DNA of 64,000 bases from NCBI GenBank assembly GCA_963556695.1, contig CAUWAG010000003.1, forward strand, positions 7,006,001 through 7,070,000. The letters run 5' to 3'. The first letter of the stretch is position 1; each line of letters opens with the position of its first letter. This document shows positions 33,707-45,234 of the stretch, piece after piece. A model generated the notes under the pieces. The model made no database searches and was not told the origin of the DNA. It saw only the letters and a list, made by a program, of their open reading frames with translations. The DNA comes from Anthostomella pinea. Its lineage: Eukaryota; Ascomycota; Sordariomycetes; Xylariales; Xylariaceae. Both the position numbers and the translations under genes were made by a program.

Positions 33707-33875
33707 AGGATGGTAATGGTTAGCGGTTCCCATTAGAACACGTACCTAACGAGAAAGTTCCCACCGCATAAAGTTCTACCTATCACCGTTGCGGATAGTT
33801 GTAGATCGGAACTCTGCGTGTTTACAACTGGCCCAAAGGTCCCCGTTACGTGGAACCGCTAACCATTACCATCCT
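33707..33875. mobile_element. 169-bp MITE-like element with 24-bp perfect terminal inverted repeats
   Basis: Left end 33707-33730 (aggatggtaatggttagcgg then ttcc) and right end 33852-33875 are exact inverted copies. The interior has no ORF. No clear target-site duplication was found, so the superfamily is open. It sits in the short gap between the convergent gamma-glutamylcyclotransferase-like and GPD genes. Confidence 0.7.
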
Positions 33876-34181
33876 GGATACCTGGAGACACAATCTGCTA
33901 GCAGTGAAAATGCGGTGTATCCGCCAAAGATATCGAGACATGATGCTACAGTGAAGTTGCCAACATTGTATGGGACATTGTTGTGTCTTGTCTCTCGATA
34001 AAGCATGGGATTACACAGGTGTTGCGACCAGAAGGATATACAGTTAGCGGGGATTGATCTATAGTATCTCAAAGCGCTACCTGGCCTCCGCTGAATTCTA
34101 TGTCTACAGAGGTGTCCCCGCGGTCTATATCTCTGCTCGACTCTTTCTACCCCTTTCTAGCTTGATGCAGACCTCTAGACT

Positions 34182-35621
34182 TTACGATTGTGCCTTTGCC
34201 AAAATCGCTGGGATATCGTCAACTGTCTTTCGTCCCTCGATAATGTCGAAAACCGCTGTAAATAGCGGGTACTGCTCATCCAGACCGCGTTGCTTCAGGA
34301 ACGAGTTCACCTCAGCTGCTGTGCTCGTACCCTGCAGCTTCTGTCCATTTAGCTCCGTCTTCTCAATCTCAGCGACAGGGACACCTCGCTCGACACACAT
34401 CCTTGCGCCATTGAAGTTTCGGCCTCCGTCACAACTTGTGATCAAGTCTGCCACGCCCGCGCTCTCCTCCGTGAAGGTAGAAACTGATACGGCCTCCCCG
34501 AAGAATTCCTTGCCGAACTTGATCATTTCCAGCAGTCCAACACGCATGACTGCTGCCTTTGCGTTGTTGCCCCATCCCTTCCCGACCACGAAGCCAGCTC
34601 CCAGAGCAACGATATTCTTCAGAGCTCCGCCCAGGGAGGTACCGGCCACATCGGAGACCATGCTCACGAGGAAGTAAGGTCGCTGGAATAGTGTCTTGAA
34701 TGTCTCGTGGTCAAGCGGCGGGTACTCCTGCGGCACAGGGACCAACTTCGTCTTGCTGACCCTACCGCGAGCATCCTTATGCTGCATGTCGGCCAGGGGT
34801 GTTATACTCAATTCGGCTCCCGACGTACCCGGATGCGGGGAGGAGGAGCGCGGAGTTGCGGTTCGAGAAGGGTTACGGGAGTTGTCCATGGGCGGCGGGT
34901 CATAGGCAATGGTCGTTTCGGATAGCTTCTCAGCCGCGATCTCGGAAGCGACGTTGGCTCCTGATAGGGCACCGCAGTATATGTTCAGGCCGTCGCCAAT
35001 CCATTCCGAAAACAGAGACACGCCATCGTCGGCGACGTGGACTCCTTTTATGCAGGAGATTCCGCGAGCAAAGGGGACAATCTTTCCCTTGAGCTGGCTG
35101 CAGACCTTGTTGATGAACTGGTGGGGGAGGTTGAAGATCAGGATGGACGCGTTCTGGACGGCATCTTCGAGTGACGGGTTGGCGATGAGATTTGTCGGAA
35201 GTGGGACGCCGGGAAGATACTTGACGTTCTCGTGGTGGGTGTTGATGACGTTCGTAAGCTTCTGGGGTTTGTCGTCATATGTAACCTCTTCCTCGTACAC
35301 CCACATCTGAACGTCTGTTTCGAAGAGCTCTGGGTGGGCTTTGGTGTTTTCGGCAACGATCTTGGCAATGGTCGAGCCCCTTGTCGCGCAAAGTTAGTTG
35401 AGATAGATAGATAGGTACAGTGTTGGGGGCATCTACCAGTTGCCTGAGCCGACCACCGTCACCTTGTGTTTCTTGTCATTGACACTCAGAAGTCCGGGCG
35501 TCATCTTGGAGGGTTGCGACGAGAAGCAGCGTCTAAGGAGGGGCAGGTATTTTGGGAGCGAGCGTGTAGCTTTGAAAGATGGAGGGGGGCCTGCAGTTCT
35601 CAGAAGACAAAACACTTTCAT
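34182..35621 (-). CDS. GPD1: NAD-dependent glycerol-3-phosphate dehydrogenase, 2 exons
   Basis: Reduces dihydroxyacetone phosphate to glycerol-3-phosphate, feeding glycerol and lipid synthesis and osmotic adaptation. Exon 1 is 35621-35437 and exon 2 is 35379-34182; the intron splits the Trp of the nucleotide-binding motif GSGNWGS. The total is 460 residues. Other family blocks are '[10 protein letters not shown]', 'ARGISCIKG', '[21 protein letters not shown]', '[20 protein letters not shown]' and '[21 protein letters not shown]...LITSC'. A Ser/Pro-rich insert of about 60 residues lies between the two domains, common in filamentous fungi. The long start adds about 39 residues rich in Arg/Ser/Leu that look like a mitochondrial presequence; the Met before '[11 protein letters not shown]' (about 35504) would give a cytosolic form. 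Confidence 0.95.
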
Positions 35622-38350
35622 AGAGGCGCTGACAGACTAAAGTAGTAGTAGTTCGTTTTGGTGAGCAGAATATTTACGATTTTGTGGTTGCCCACATGCA
35701 TGTGATAGCGGACAAGAAACAGACCGAGATCAATCCGAGGGATGCGATACGCCTCCCAAGTCTCGCCTCCCAAGTCTGTGTGGAACCTGCCACCCACCAA
35801 CAACTGTGAAGACGCTGGAATGACGCAGCTGATGAGGCAGAATCCGCACGTGCGCTCACCGCTTGCCCGTTGCACAAATCAGCCCCGGCTCAGCGACTGC
35901 TTGCTCTGCACTGATTGGCTCTGTTCCACTGAGGGGATCCATCCAAGAACCCAGGCGAAAGCTGACGAGATTGCCATGTCATTTTTAAGAATTGCATCTG
36001 ACAGGCGGCAGGGCCCGAGATCCTCCTTGCCGAGGACCTTTTCTGACTGAACCAAGAAGACCGAGGCTGCGCGCAAGTCCTCTCCGGCCAGCTATGACAC
36101 CGTCCGAGGCATCGCATAGCCAAGTGATAAGTACGTTGCCTTTGAAAACAGATGTCGGTACTGACTTACATGGTAGTTCGACGAAGCTCGCACAGCGTTC
36201 GGGCCGCTGAGGTGCATGTGTGCATGTTGGCGTTGAAGACAGGGGCTTCCTCGTTATCCCTTAGAGGCGCCTGTTCGTCTGATCTATGACCAATCACGCT
36301 CACCAACAACTCATCAAGGTTGTTACTAGAACACTTAAGTGACGCTTATCATGGTCCGAACTCCTATCGTGTCTGGCTCCAACCCTAAAGTTTCTTCAGA
36401 CGCGGATTAATCTGAAGTCGGGCAAGACCAGAACTCAGGGGGCCTCAAACCGGGATGGGAATGGGGCGTTGCCCGTCACAACGTTTAGTTTCCATTACAA
36501 CCGCAACATCGTGTCCAAGGTTGTTTAGGTCCTTTGGGTGTCGCGCCCTTGCAGCTGCGCCTGGATAAAGTACTACTTGCTACCTTGTGTAGGCATCGTC
36601 TTTGCTTCTCAAAGCTCTAATACACCAATCACCCGTTAATGGTACTGACGTTCGTACGTAGACGAGCCAGAGCTTTTGTCAGTCGAGTCAGAGCTATAGC
36701 TGCTCTACATTCGCTGGAATCATTGAAATAACCTCAGTGATTTTCCATATACCTATTACGACCCAGTACTTGCGGTGAACATAACATTGTTCACCGGTCA
36801 TGGTGCAGCAGCAGATCTCCCAGGCTCTATCCCCGTGGGCAAGATAAGGAAAATCTGGGGGCCGAAGACTGTAGCAGGGAAAGGCTCACGGCGGTGCCAT
36901 TGGTCGAATCGAGGGGACTCTTCCCGAGTCCCGAGCTTCGCAAGCTGCGCAGCCATCACTTCTGATAACTCTCCTGAACATGTGGGAGGGATATTTTGCT
37001 TATGGCCCATGGGGGACATCTCCTTTCGTTGAAAATCTGCCATCGACACGAGTCGGTCCGTTCTCACTCATGCAACTACCGATTCAGAACGTATCGGTAC
37101 TGGTAGACAAGACGCGATATCCACCCACACTGACATGACAGGGTCATGAACTGCAACAAGGCGAAAGCGGCCCGGTACCACCCCTCCTGCCATCTCGACG
37201 AGTGAGCCTCATCATCACACTGCTGCAGGCTGGGGTCGAGTGATGGGCCAGGAATAAACATGATTTTCAGGAACGGGCGCAGGGACGCAATGTACCTTGC
37301 CTCGGACTTCCGTAGGCTGTCCTGAACAGGCGTTGGAGGTGAGCCCGTCGCAAACTTGCTTCGGCCACTATCCGCCAGCTTGCCGGGCTACTGGGGCCAC
37401 TTCCAACCTCCACCTGTAATTGACTGCGCTAGAATTTCGTTACGTCAGTGCGTAAGAGATTCCCCATGGAGCAAAAGCCATTGCGTTGAGGAGTCCCCGC
37501 CGTGCCCCGTGCCCGCCTCCACTGTCCAGATGGATGCGCGGGTGTTGGTGGGCAAGGCAGGCAGGCAGCAGGCAGGATGGAGGCCATGCAGCTTCACGCT
37601 CCATACCAGCCGCTGCCATTGGTGGGAAGGATCGACAGAGGGGCACATTTTATTGATTTATTGATCTCGCGATGCGAATCGATGTTTCCCACAATCCCAC
37701 AAGCGTTGAGGAGAAGGGCAGCTTCTAGCGGTCTGCGTCGCATCTCTCATTGGCTCCTTCCGCCGGCGTCTTCCTGCATGCCTGCTCCCGTCCCACAACC
37801 CGGCAGTGTCATCGCCCGATTGCAAACTTGAAGCTCATTGCCTGGTACTTCACATGTAGATACCTATCCATATCCATATCTTCATCCCTCCCCTTCTACA
37901 TTTTACCTCTACCCTACCCGGTCTGCACCCACGACGAAACCAAGGCTTGTCCCCAAAGCGCTTGAGCGTCGTCACGTCCTCACGTCGTCCGACTGCTTGG
38001 TACACCTACTCCTAGCTTACGTCCGCTCTTGTGTTGTGTAAGCACCGCTTGACCTTTACAACCTCTAGCTCCGCCTCCCGTTCCTCTCTTTTTGTACCTA
38101 GACAAAACTTCACCTGTCAGGGCGATATCAAAAGTTCCTTGAATCCATACTCAGCCCTCTCTGCCACTGCCTTTTCTCCTGGCCGGTGCCCTCCTCTGTT
38201 ATTCATTGGCTGTTGCCAACAGTCATATTATTGAACCACTCTGGTTCCCTACGTTGCGCCGTGTCCTGACCTCATTGCGCATCTGACGTCCTACTCGACG
38301 CCAATTGATATCCCGCTGAGACACAACAGGCTGCTGTGACACGCGCAGTC
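35622..38350. other. 2.7-kb intergenic region
   Basis: No gene is supported; the small ORFs have no motifs. The last about 500 bases before GDB1 are rich in C/T tracts, as in many fungal promoters and leaders. Confidence 0.5.
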
Positions 38351-41300
38351 ATGATTCCCCGTACCATGACCTCGAACGAGGTCTATGTCCTACCTCTGAA
38401 GGACAATGGCGCTCCTGCTGTACCGGGCGAGTATATTTACTTGGCCACGCGGTCTGAAGATCCAATAACAGTTCGTTTCGCCATTGAGGGCACTTCCTCC
38501 ATATGCCGACAGGGCAGCCTCTGGGTCAACATTCCGGAGCGAGGCGACGAGTTCCACAGAAACGAGTTCCGGGAATACAAGTATGTGGATTGTGTTCTTT
38601 GAAAGGTTCGAAGGCATACTGACCGAAGTTCCAGACTAGAGCCCGATTTCAATCGAACCCTCGAAATCTCCATTCCTATCTACGAAGCCGGTGCATTCGC
38701 CTTTTACACCACGTACGCTGAGCTCCCCGAGCTGTCGAGCACTGTGGGCTCCAGCGAGTCAGCTTCAACCCAAACCAAAAATACCCAGCTCTACTACATC
38801 GATGTTGCTCCGCGTCTCTCCCTGGACGGACGGCCGTTGCCTCTGCCCGCGCTCTCTGTCTTCTCCGTAATCAGCAAATTCATGGGCAAATACCCGTCTG
38901 ATTGGGAAAAACACCTGCGGGGCATCAGTGGCCGTGGATACAACATGATACACTTCACACCTCTCCAAGTGCGTGGGGCTTCAAATTCTCCATACAGCTT
39001 GTACGATCAGCTGGGATGGGATCCCCAGTGCTTCCCAGAAGGGGAGAAGGACGTGCAGCAGATGGTTCAAAGCTTGGAACAGAACCATTCGCTCCTCAGT
39101 CTGACCGACATAGTCCTCAACCACACCGCAAACAACAGCAAGTGGCTGCTGGAACACCCCGATGCCGGATACAACCTCAACACGGCGCCCTGGCTGGAAT
39201 CTGCGTATCTGCTCGACACCCAGCTGCTGAAGTTTGGTTCCCAGTTAGAGGAGCTGGGATACCCCAAGGAGCTGAAGTCTACCGATGACCTTGTCAAGGT
39301 CATGGATGGTATCAAGAAGCACGTGGTTGCCGAGATTCGTCTCTGGGAATACTATGCAATTGATGTTGACAGGGATGTCGATGCTGCCATTGAATCATGG
39401 TCCGCAGGAAAATTAAGTGTTCCCAATGGCTCTGTGGGCGGTGACGTTGATCATCTCAAAGACGCCAGCCTGACAGAGCAGGCTGTATACCTTACACAGA
39501 ATGGTCTGCTTAGAAATGACCGACTTGGCTCGCGCTTCCGCAGGCGCATCGATCCTCAGGTCTCCGCTGCACTGGCAGCCGCGATGTTTGGCAAGTACCG
39601 TGGAGAAGCTGATGAGACAGTCATCCGCTCCAAACTGACCGCGCTTTTCGACGTGGTCAACGTTCCTTACTACGAAGAATACGACAAGGAGATTGGGGAC
39701 ATCCTGCAGCAGCTCTTCAACAGGATCAAGTATGTTCGCATCGATGACCATGGCCCGAAACTTGGTGTGATTAACGAGGAGAATCCTCTGATCGAGTCTT
39801 ACTTCACTCGCTTGGACAAGGCAGAAGCGTCGAGCAATTTAACACCCGAAGACCTTGTGCTTGTAAATAATGGCTGGGTCTGGGCTGGAAACGCCCTGGT
39901 TGACAATGCCGGCCCGCAGTCTCGGGTGTATCTACGCAGAGAAGTCATCGTTTGGGGAGACTGCGTCAAGCTCCGGTACGGCAGCGGTCCTCAGGATAGT
40001 CCGTGGCTGTGGGACTACATGACAAAGTACGCTCGCACCTTGGCGAAATACTTCGCCGGGTTCCGGATCGACAACTGTCACTCAACACCCCTACACGTCG
40101 CAGAGCACATACTAGATGAAGCTCGGCGAGTACGGCCGAATCTGTACGTTGTGGCAGAGCTCTTCACGGGTTCTGAAGAGATGGATTATGTCTTTGTGAA
40201 GAGGCTTGGTCTGAGCTCATTAATCCGGGAAGCCATGCAAGCTTGGAGCACCGGAGAACTCAGCAGATTGGTGCACCGTCATGGCGGCCGGCCGATTGGC
40301 AGTTTTGAGGTCGATGAAGTCACTAAGGGGAACAACAGTGGCAGTCCCCCTACTAGTCCTGGGCCCAATGAAGCAGGGACGACGCGGGAGGTAATCCGCA
40401 ACATCAAGCCTGTCCCGATTCAGGCACTGTTTATGGATTGTACACACGACAACGAAGTTCCTGCGCAGAAGCGGGATGCGCGCGACACTTTGCCAAATGC
40501 TGCGCTGGTATGCATGTGTGCCAGCGCAACAGGAAGCGTCATGGGCTACGACGAGATCTACCCAAAGCTTGTCGACCTGGTCAATGAGACAAGACTCTAC
40601 ACATCTGAGTCATCGTCAGCAAAAGACATCAAGGTCGGCGGTGGCAAAGGTGGTATTGGTGGCGTCAAGAAACTGCTCAACCAGATTCATACGTTGATGG
40701 GCAAGGATGGCTACGACGAAACGCACGTCCACCATGAGGATCAGTATGTCACAGTTCACAGAGTACATCCCGAATCAAGGAAAGGCTACTTCCTAATCGC
40801 CCACACTGCGTATCCAGGCTATGGAAATGGCAACGGCGCATTCAGCGCTGTCCATCTTGGCGGCACTAAGGCGCGCCATCTGGGAAGTTGGATGCTGGAA
40901 GTCGATGCGGGCGACGAAGCCCGGAAGGATGTGGAAAGCGACAAGAAGTATCTGCGAGGCCTTCCGAGCCGCGTAGTGGATGTGCCAGGTATTCGCATGG
41001 AAGTCAAGAGCGATGAAACTGTCATCACGGTCCGCGACAAGTTCCCGCCGGGAAGCATTGCCCTGTTCGAAACTTGGATTCCAGCTGCGGAGCATTCGAC
41101 CGGCTTGGATCACTACGTCACGTCTGGGGCCAAGGCGGCGATGGCGGAGTTGGATTTGGTTGACCTCAACTTTCTGTTGTATCGATGCGAACCTGAAGAG
41201 CGCGATGGCAGTGCAGGTAAGGATGGCGTTTATGACATCCCGGGCCATGGCAAGATTGTGTACGCCGGTCTTCAGGGCTGGTGGAGTTTGATGAAAGATA

Positions 41301-43057
41301 TCATCAAAGACAACAACCTGGCCCACCCACTTTGCCAAAACCTCCGCGACGGTCAATGGGCATTGGACTTCATAGCCGGACGTCTTGAGAGAATCAGTCA
41401 AGAGCCCGAGTTTGCGGGACTTGCCAAGCCAGCAGCATGGCTGAAGGAGAGGTTCGAAGCCATTCGCAGCATCCCAAGTTTCCTCCTGCCCCGCTACTTT
41501 GCGCTTGTCCTACGGACCGCGTACATGGCGGCGTGGGAGAGAGGCCTAGAGCTGACCAACGACAATGTGCGCAATGGTCAGTGGTTCCTCCAGAGCCTGG
41601 GCATGGTCAGTGTGCAACAAACGGGCCTGGTCAAGTCAGGCTCGCTCTGGCCGAAGAAGCTGGTCCCGTCTCTTGCTGCCGGGTTGCCACACTTCGCTGT
41701 AGAATGGGCACGATGCTGGGGTAGGGATGTCTTCATATCCCTGCGTGGTCTCTATTTAGGGACTGGCCGGTTCGACGAAGCCGCCGAGCACATATTCGCA
41801 TTTGCCAGTGTCCTCAAGCATGGCATGATCCCCAACCTCTTGGGCAGTGGAAACCTTCCAAGGTACAACAGCCGTGACTCGATCTGGTTCTTCTTTCAAT
41901 GTATCCAAGACTACACTCAATATGCGCCAGATGGGTTGAAACTTTTGACGAAAAAGGTCAAGAGGAGATTCCTGCCATACGACGACACATGGTTCGACTC
42001 TGATGACCCCAGAGCATACTCGAAGGAGAGCCTGATCCAGGAAGTCATCCAAGAAGCTATGCAGCGTCACGCTTCGGGCATGAAGTTCCGTGAAGCGAAT
42101 GCCGGGCCTGGCATTGACATGCAGATGAGCGACGAAGGGTTCAACATTTCAATCAACGTCGACTGGTCGAACGGTATTATCTTCGGAGGCAACCAGCACA
42201 ACTGCGGTACCTGGATGGACAAGATGGGCGAGAGCGAAAAAGCGGGTTCCAAGGGACATCCAGGAACTCCTCGCGACGGCGCTGCCATCGAGATCACAGG
42301 TCTCCTCTACAGCACCTTGACGTGGCTCGCGAAACTCAATGCTGAGGGTAAATACCCCCACAAGGGTGTCACCAAGCCAGACGGCTCCGAGATCACCTTC
42401 TCCGCCTGGGCCGAACTAGTCAAGTCGAGTTTCGAGCACAGCTACTACGTACCAACCAATTCTTCCGAGGACGGCCAATATGCTGTAAACTCCAGCATAG
42501 TGAACCGACGTGGTATCTACAAGGACCTTTTCCGCTCCGGTAAGGAATACGAGGATTACCAGTTACGGCCCAACTTTGCTATCGCCATGACCGTTGCGCC
42601 GGAGCTTTTCAACCCAGAACACGCCATGGGTGCCTTGGTTCTTGCAGACAAAGTCTTGCGAGGGCCTACTGGCATGGCCACGCTCGACCCAGCAGACCTG
42701 AACTACCGGCCGTACTACGTCAACAGCGAGGATTCGAATGACTACGCGACATCGAAGGGGCGAAACTACCATCAGGGACCCGAATGGTTATGGCCTACTG
42801 GGTTCTTCCTCCGCGCGCTCCTGAAGTTTGACCTCCAGAGAAGAAGCACGAAAGAGGGGCGTGTCGAGGCCTTCCAGCAGGTGACAAGGCGACTTGGTGG
42901 GTGCAAGGAGATGATTAAGCAAAGCCCATGGGCTGGCTTGACGGAGCTCACACAGAAGGATGGCCAGGACTGCCCCGACTCGAGTCCCACACAGGCGTGG
43001 AGTGCGGGCTGCCTAATCGATCTGTATATGGATGCGGCCCAGTACACGATGGAGTGA
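38351..43057 (+). CDS. GDB1: Glycogen debranching enzyme (4-alpha-glucanotransferase / amylo-alpha-1,6-glucosidase), 2 exons
   Basis: Bifunctional enzyme that moves maltosyl/maltotriosyl units and then hydrolyses the remaining alpha-1,6 glucose of glycogen. Exon 1 is 38351-38580, the intron 38581-38634 (GTATGT...CCAG), and exon 2 38635-43057, giving 1550 residues, the normal length. The N-terminal half has GH13-type blocks ('GYNMIHFTPLQVRGASNSPYSLYDQ', shown here only in outline; 'LTDIVLNHTANNSKWL'; 'FAGFRIDNCHSTPLHVAE' with the nucleophile Asp; 'NLYVVAELFTGSEEMD' with the acid Glu; 'FMDCTHDNEVP'). The C-terminal half has the glucosidase blocks ('VEWARCWGRDVFISLRGLYLG', 'NIPNL'-like 'MIPNLLGSG', 'PEWLWPTGFFLRALL'). 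The start at 38351 is the first ATG; a second lies 15 nt later. Very secure. Confidence 0.97.
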
Positions 43058-44398
43058 ACATAATGGCTACGTGCGCATAGACAAATGTGAATTCAACAGC
43101 CGAGAGCGAGAAGAACAAGCCGCGGGAAGGCGCTTCAGAAAGATGGGATAGAAAAATTCCTGATGGTCTCACGATAGAGCCCAAGTGGCGGAAGCATTCG
43201 AGGTTAGAAAAGCCGCAGACAAAAATTACACATAGGTAGACAGACAGGTTATGGGTTATGGGTTATGGGTTACGGTTCATGATCATTCATTATTCGAATA
43301 CTAGTTCGCATCACACATAGCATTGGACGAGTCCTTGCTAGACACAAGTGACTTGACACTTGATCGTATCGCGCATTCAGTGAGATGGGAATCCTGCAAC
43401 ATGATGGTTGTTTCCTCCTACCAACGGGCAAAGCTGAAGGAGCGCACACCCTATGTGTTTAGTAAACCAAGCAAATACACACAACAAGCCCACGCGACTA
43501 TCATTTGACAGTCTGTACCACCCAGCCCTACAACATGACTACGCACGTCATACCAGCGCCCAGTTCGTCAGCCCTGCCAACTGTCTACGGTGCCACAACG
43601 CGCGCGGCAACGTGGACCGACCGATCCCGTGGACGTGGGCGTGGTAGACGTGCCGGATGCCGGGAGCACAATGCAACGGGTTCCTGAATGCGGACGGCCG
43701 TGTCTGCTTGCTTTCCTCGTGTGCCAGGTCGCCTCCGGGATCAAGGCACGTAAGTGGCACATCTGGAGGAGTAGTAGAATTTGGATGCAAGTTCTGTCTA
43801 GAGGACGAGCCTGGGCTTGCTGCTGACGAAAAGGGTATTGTATTGTATTGTATTGTATTGTGACCAGCTCAGGCCACGGGCTCCGAGTCAGTCGGTATCT
43901 GACCATGTTCATCATGAACAAGGTCGTTGTATGTACATACAGAATTAGCGCTACTTGCGGAACTTGCTATGTGCAGTCAAGTCCGCGTCCCCAGTTCTCC
44001 GGCAGCGACTCGAACACCTCTGAAACGACACAGCAGCCGCCGCTTGTTTTCTGTCCACACGGTCCATACCCTCCTCCTTCAGGACGGGGAGGGCCCCCTA
44101 ACGCTTGATATCAAATCATCCATTCGTGCGTACGCCATGTTTCCTTTGCCTACCCAGAATCTCCCTCGTGACCCCTTTACTCAAAACAAGAGCGAAAGAC
44201 ACAATATCGGTATATAGGTGCACCAAAACCACCTGACCCCCTCCGGTAACGCCCTAACAATGGAAAGCAAGCCGTGGATACTATGCTGCTACGTAATAGC
44301 GGCGAATGGCGGGTAATAATAACATGCGTCAAGACGCGGTCGTACAGGCAATGATGGTTGATAACCCAAGCTGCGAATGCAAAGGAGCGTATGGCTGA
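43058..44398. other. Intergenic region with short repeats
   Basis: Contains three tandem 'ttatggg'-like units at about 43252-43275 and a TATTG microsatellite at 43835-43861. No gene is supported. Confidence 0.5.
43835..43861. repeat. (TATTG)n microsatellite
   Basis: Five tandem copies of the pentanucleotide tattg. Confidence 0.9.
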
Positions 44399-45234
44399 TC
44401 ATGTTCGTTGGTTGACCTTCCAGCTCTTCCCGGTCTTGGGCTTCTCGCTGGCAACACCTGAGCCGGACATGAACATGCCCGGCTCGGAAAACTGGCTATC
44501 CCTCGCACCGGGCCCGGAAAGCTGGCTATCCCTTGCACCGGGCCCGACCAGAGCGCCTTGTGTGTTGACAGCGACGTTGCTGGGCAATCCCTTGCCGAGT
44601 TCGTAAAGGCGATCCTTTCTCTTCAGGTACTGGCGGCGCCAGATACAAGCACCGACCCAGATGCCTATAATTCCCACAACGACGATGACGATCATTATAA
44701 CCCATTTCCAATGTGTTGAAAGCCTGCAGACACCTAGGTAAGCATAGATTTATAGGGTCATTGGACAAGGAAACAAAGGCCTACCAGTCTCCACCGCCAT
44801 CCTGACTGTTGTGCGCCGAACTACCACTACTCGTACTTGAGCTCGTCGCAGAAGAGCTCGTTGCCGTTGCAGCGGCTTTTTCTCCACAGAAACTCGTGAA
44901 CCAGGTCTGTATGCTGGCCAGCCCGCCGGCATCTGCGGTACATGCAGTATCACAGACCCCAGCCGAGGTGCTGCTGAAAGGCTGAAGCTTTGCGTAGCCA
45001 CACAAGCAGCTATCCCAGCTGGCCACATCGGTCGCCGTGGCGACAGGAGGCACGCAAGCACCATTGGCGTCATAGAGAGGGCCGCAGTTGACTGCGCAAG
45101 AGGGCAAGGCCGAGAAAGGTATTATCGTGGTACTGGGTAATGCTGAGGCGTGGGGTTAGTAATAGTGACTATTGACTCGATGACAAGCACAAAACAAGCA
45201 GGTAAGAGGTCAATGCGGGACATTGCGTACCCAT
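44399..45234 (-). CDS. CFEM-like, Cys-rich single-pass membrane protein, 3 exons
   Basis: Exons are 45234-45231, 45142-44785 and 44723-44399, phases consistent, 228 residues. The N-terminal domain has eight Cys in the order Cx3C...C...CxC...Cx3C...C ('LPSCAVNC' to 'FTSFC'), close to the CFEM pattern of fungal cell-surface proteins. A Ser/Thr-rich linker leads to one strong membrane helix ('VIMIVIVVVGIIGIWVGACIW'), cut short here by length only, and a basic stop-transfer 'RRQYLKRK'. The cytoplasmic tail contains a repeated 'GPGARDSQ' unit. The first exon (ATG plus one base) is inferred from a GTACGC donor at 45230 and a perfect TACTAAC branch site before the acceptor. A longer upstream start with a signal peptide cannot be excluded, and none is obvious with this start. 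Confidence 0.65.

Noticed and set aside
34054..34677. 207-codon plus-strand ORF over the GPD gene
   Set aside because: Antisense shadow of the well-identified GPD coding sequence.
43252..43275. Telomere-like 'ttatggg' tandem units
   Set aside because: Only three copies, the unit is TTATGGG rather than the fungal TTAGGG, and it lies deep between genes; most likely a short simple repeat.
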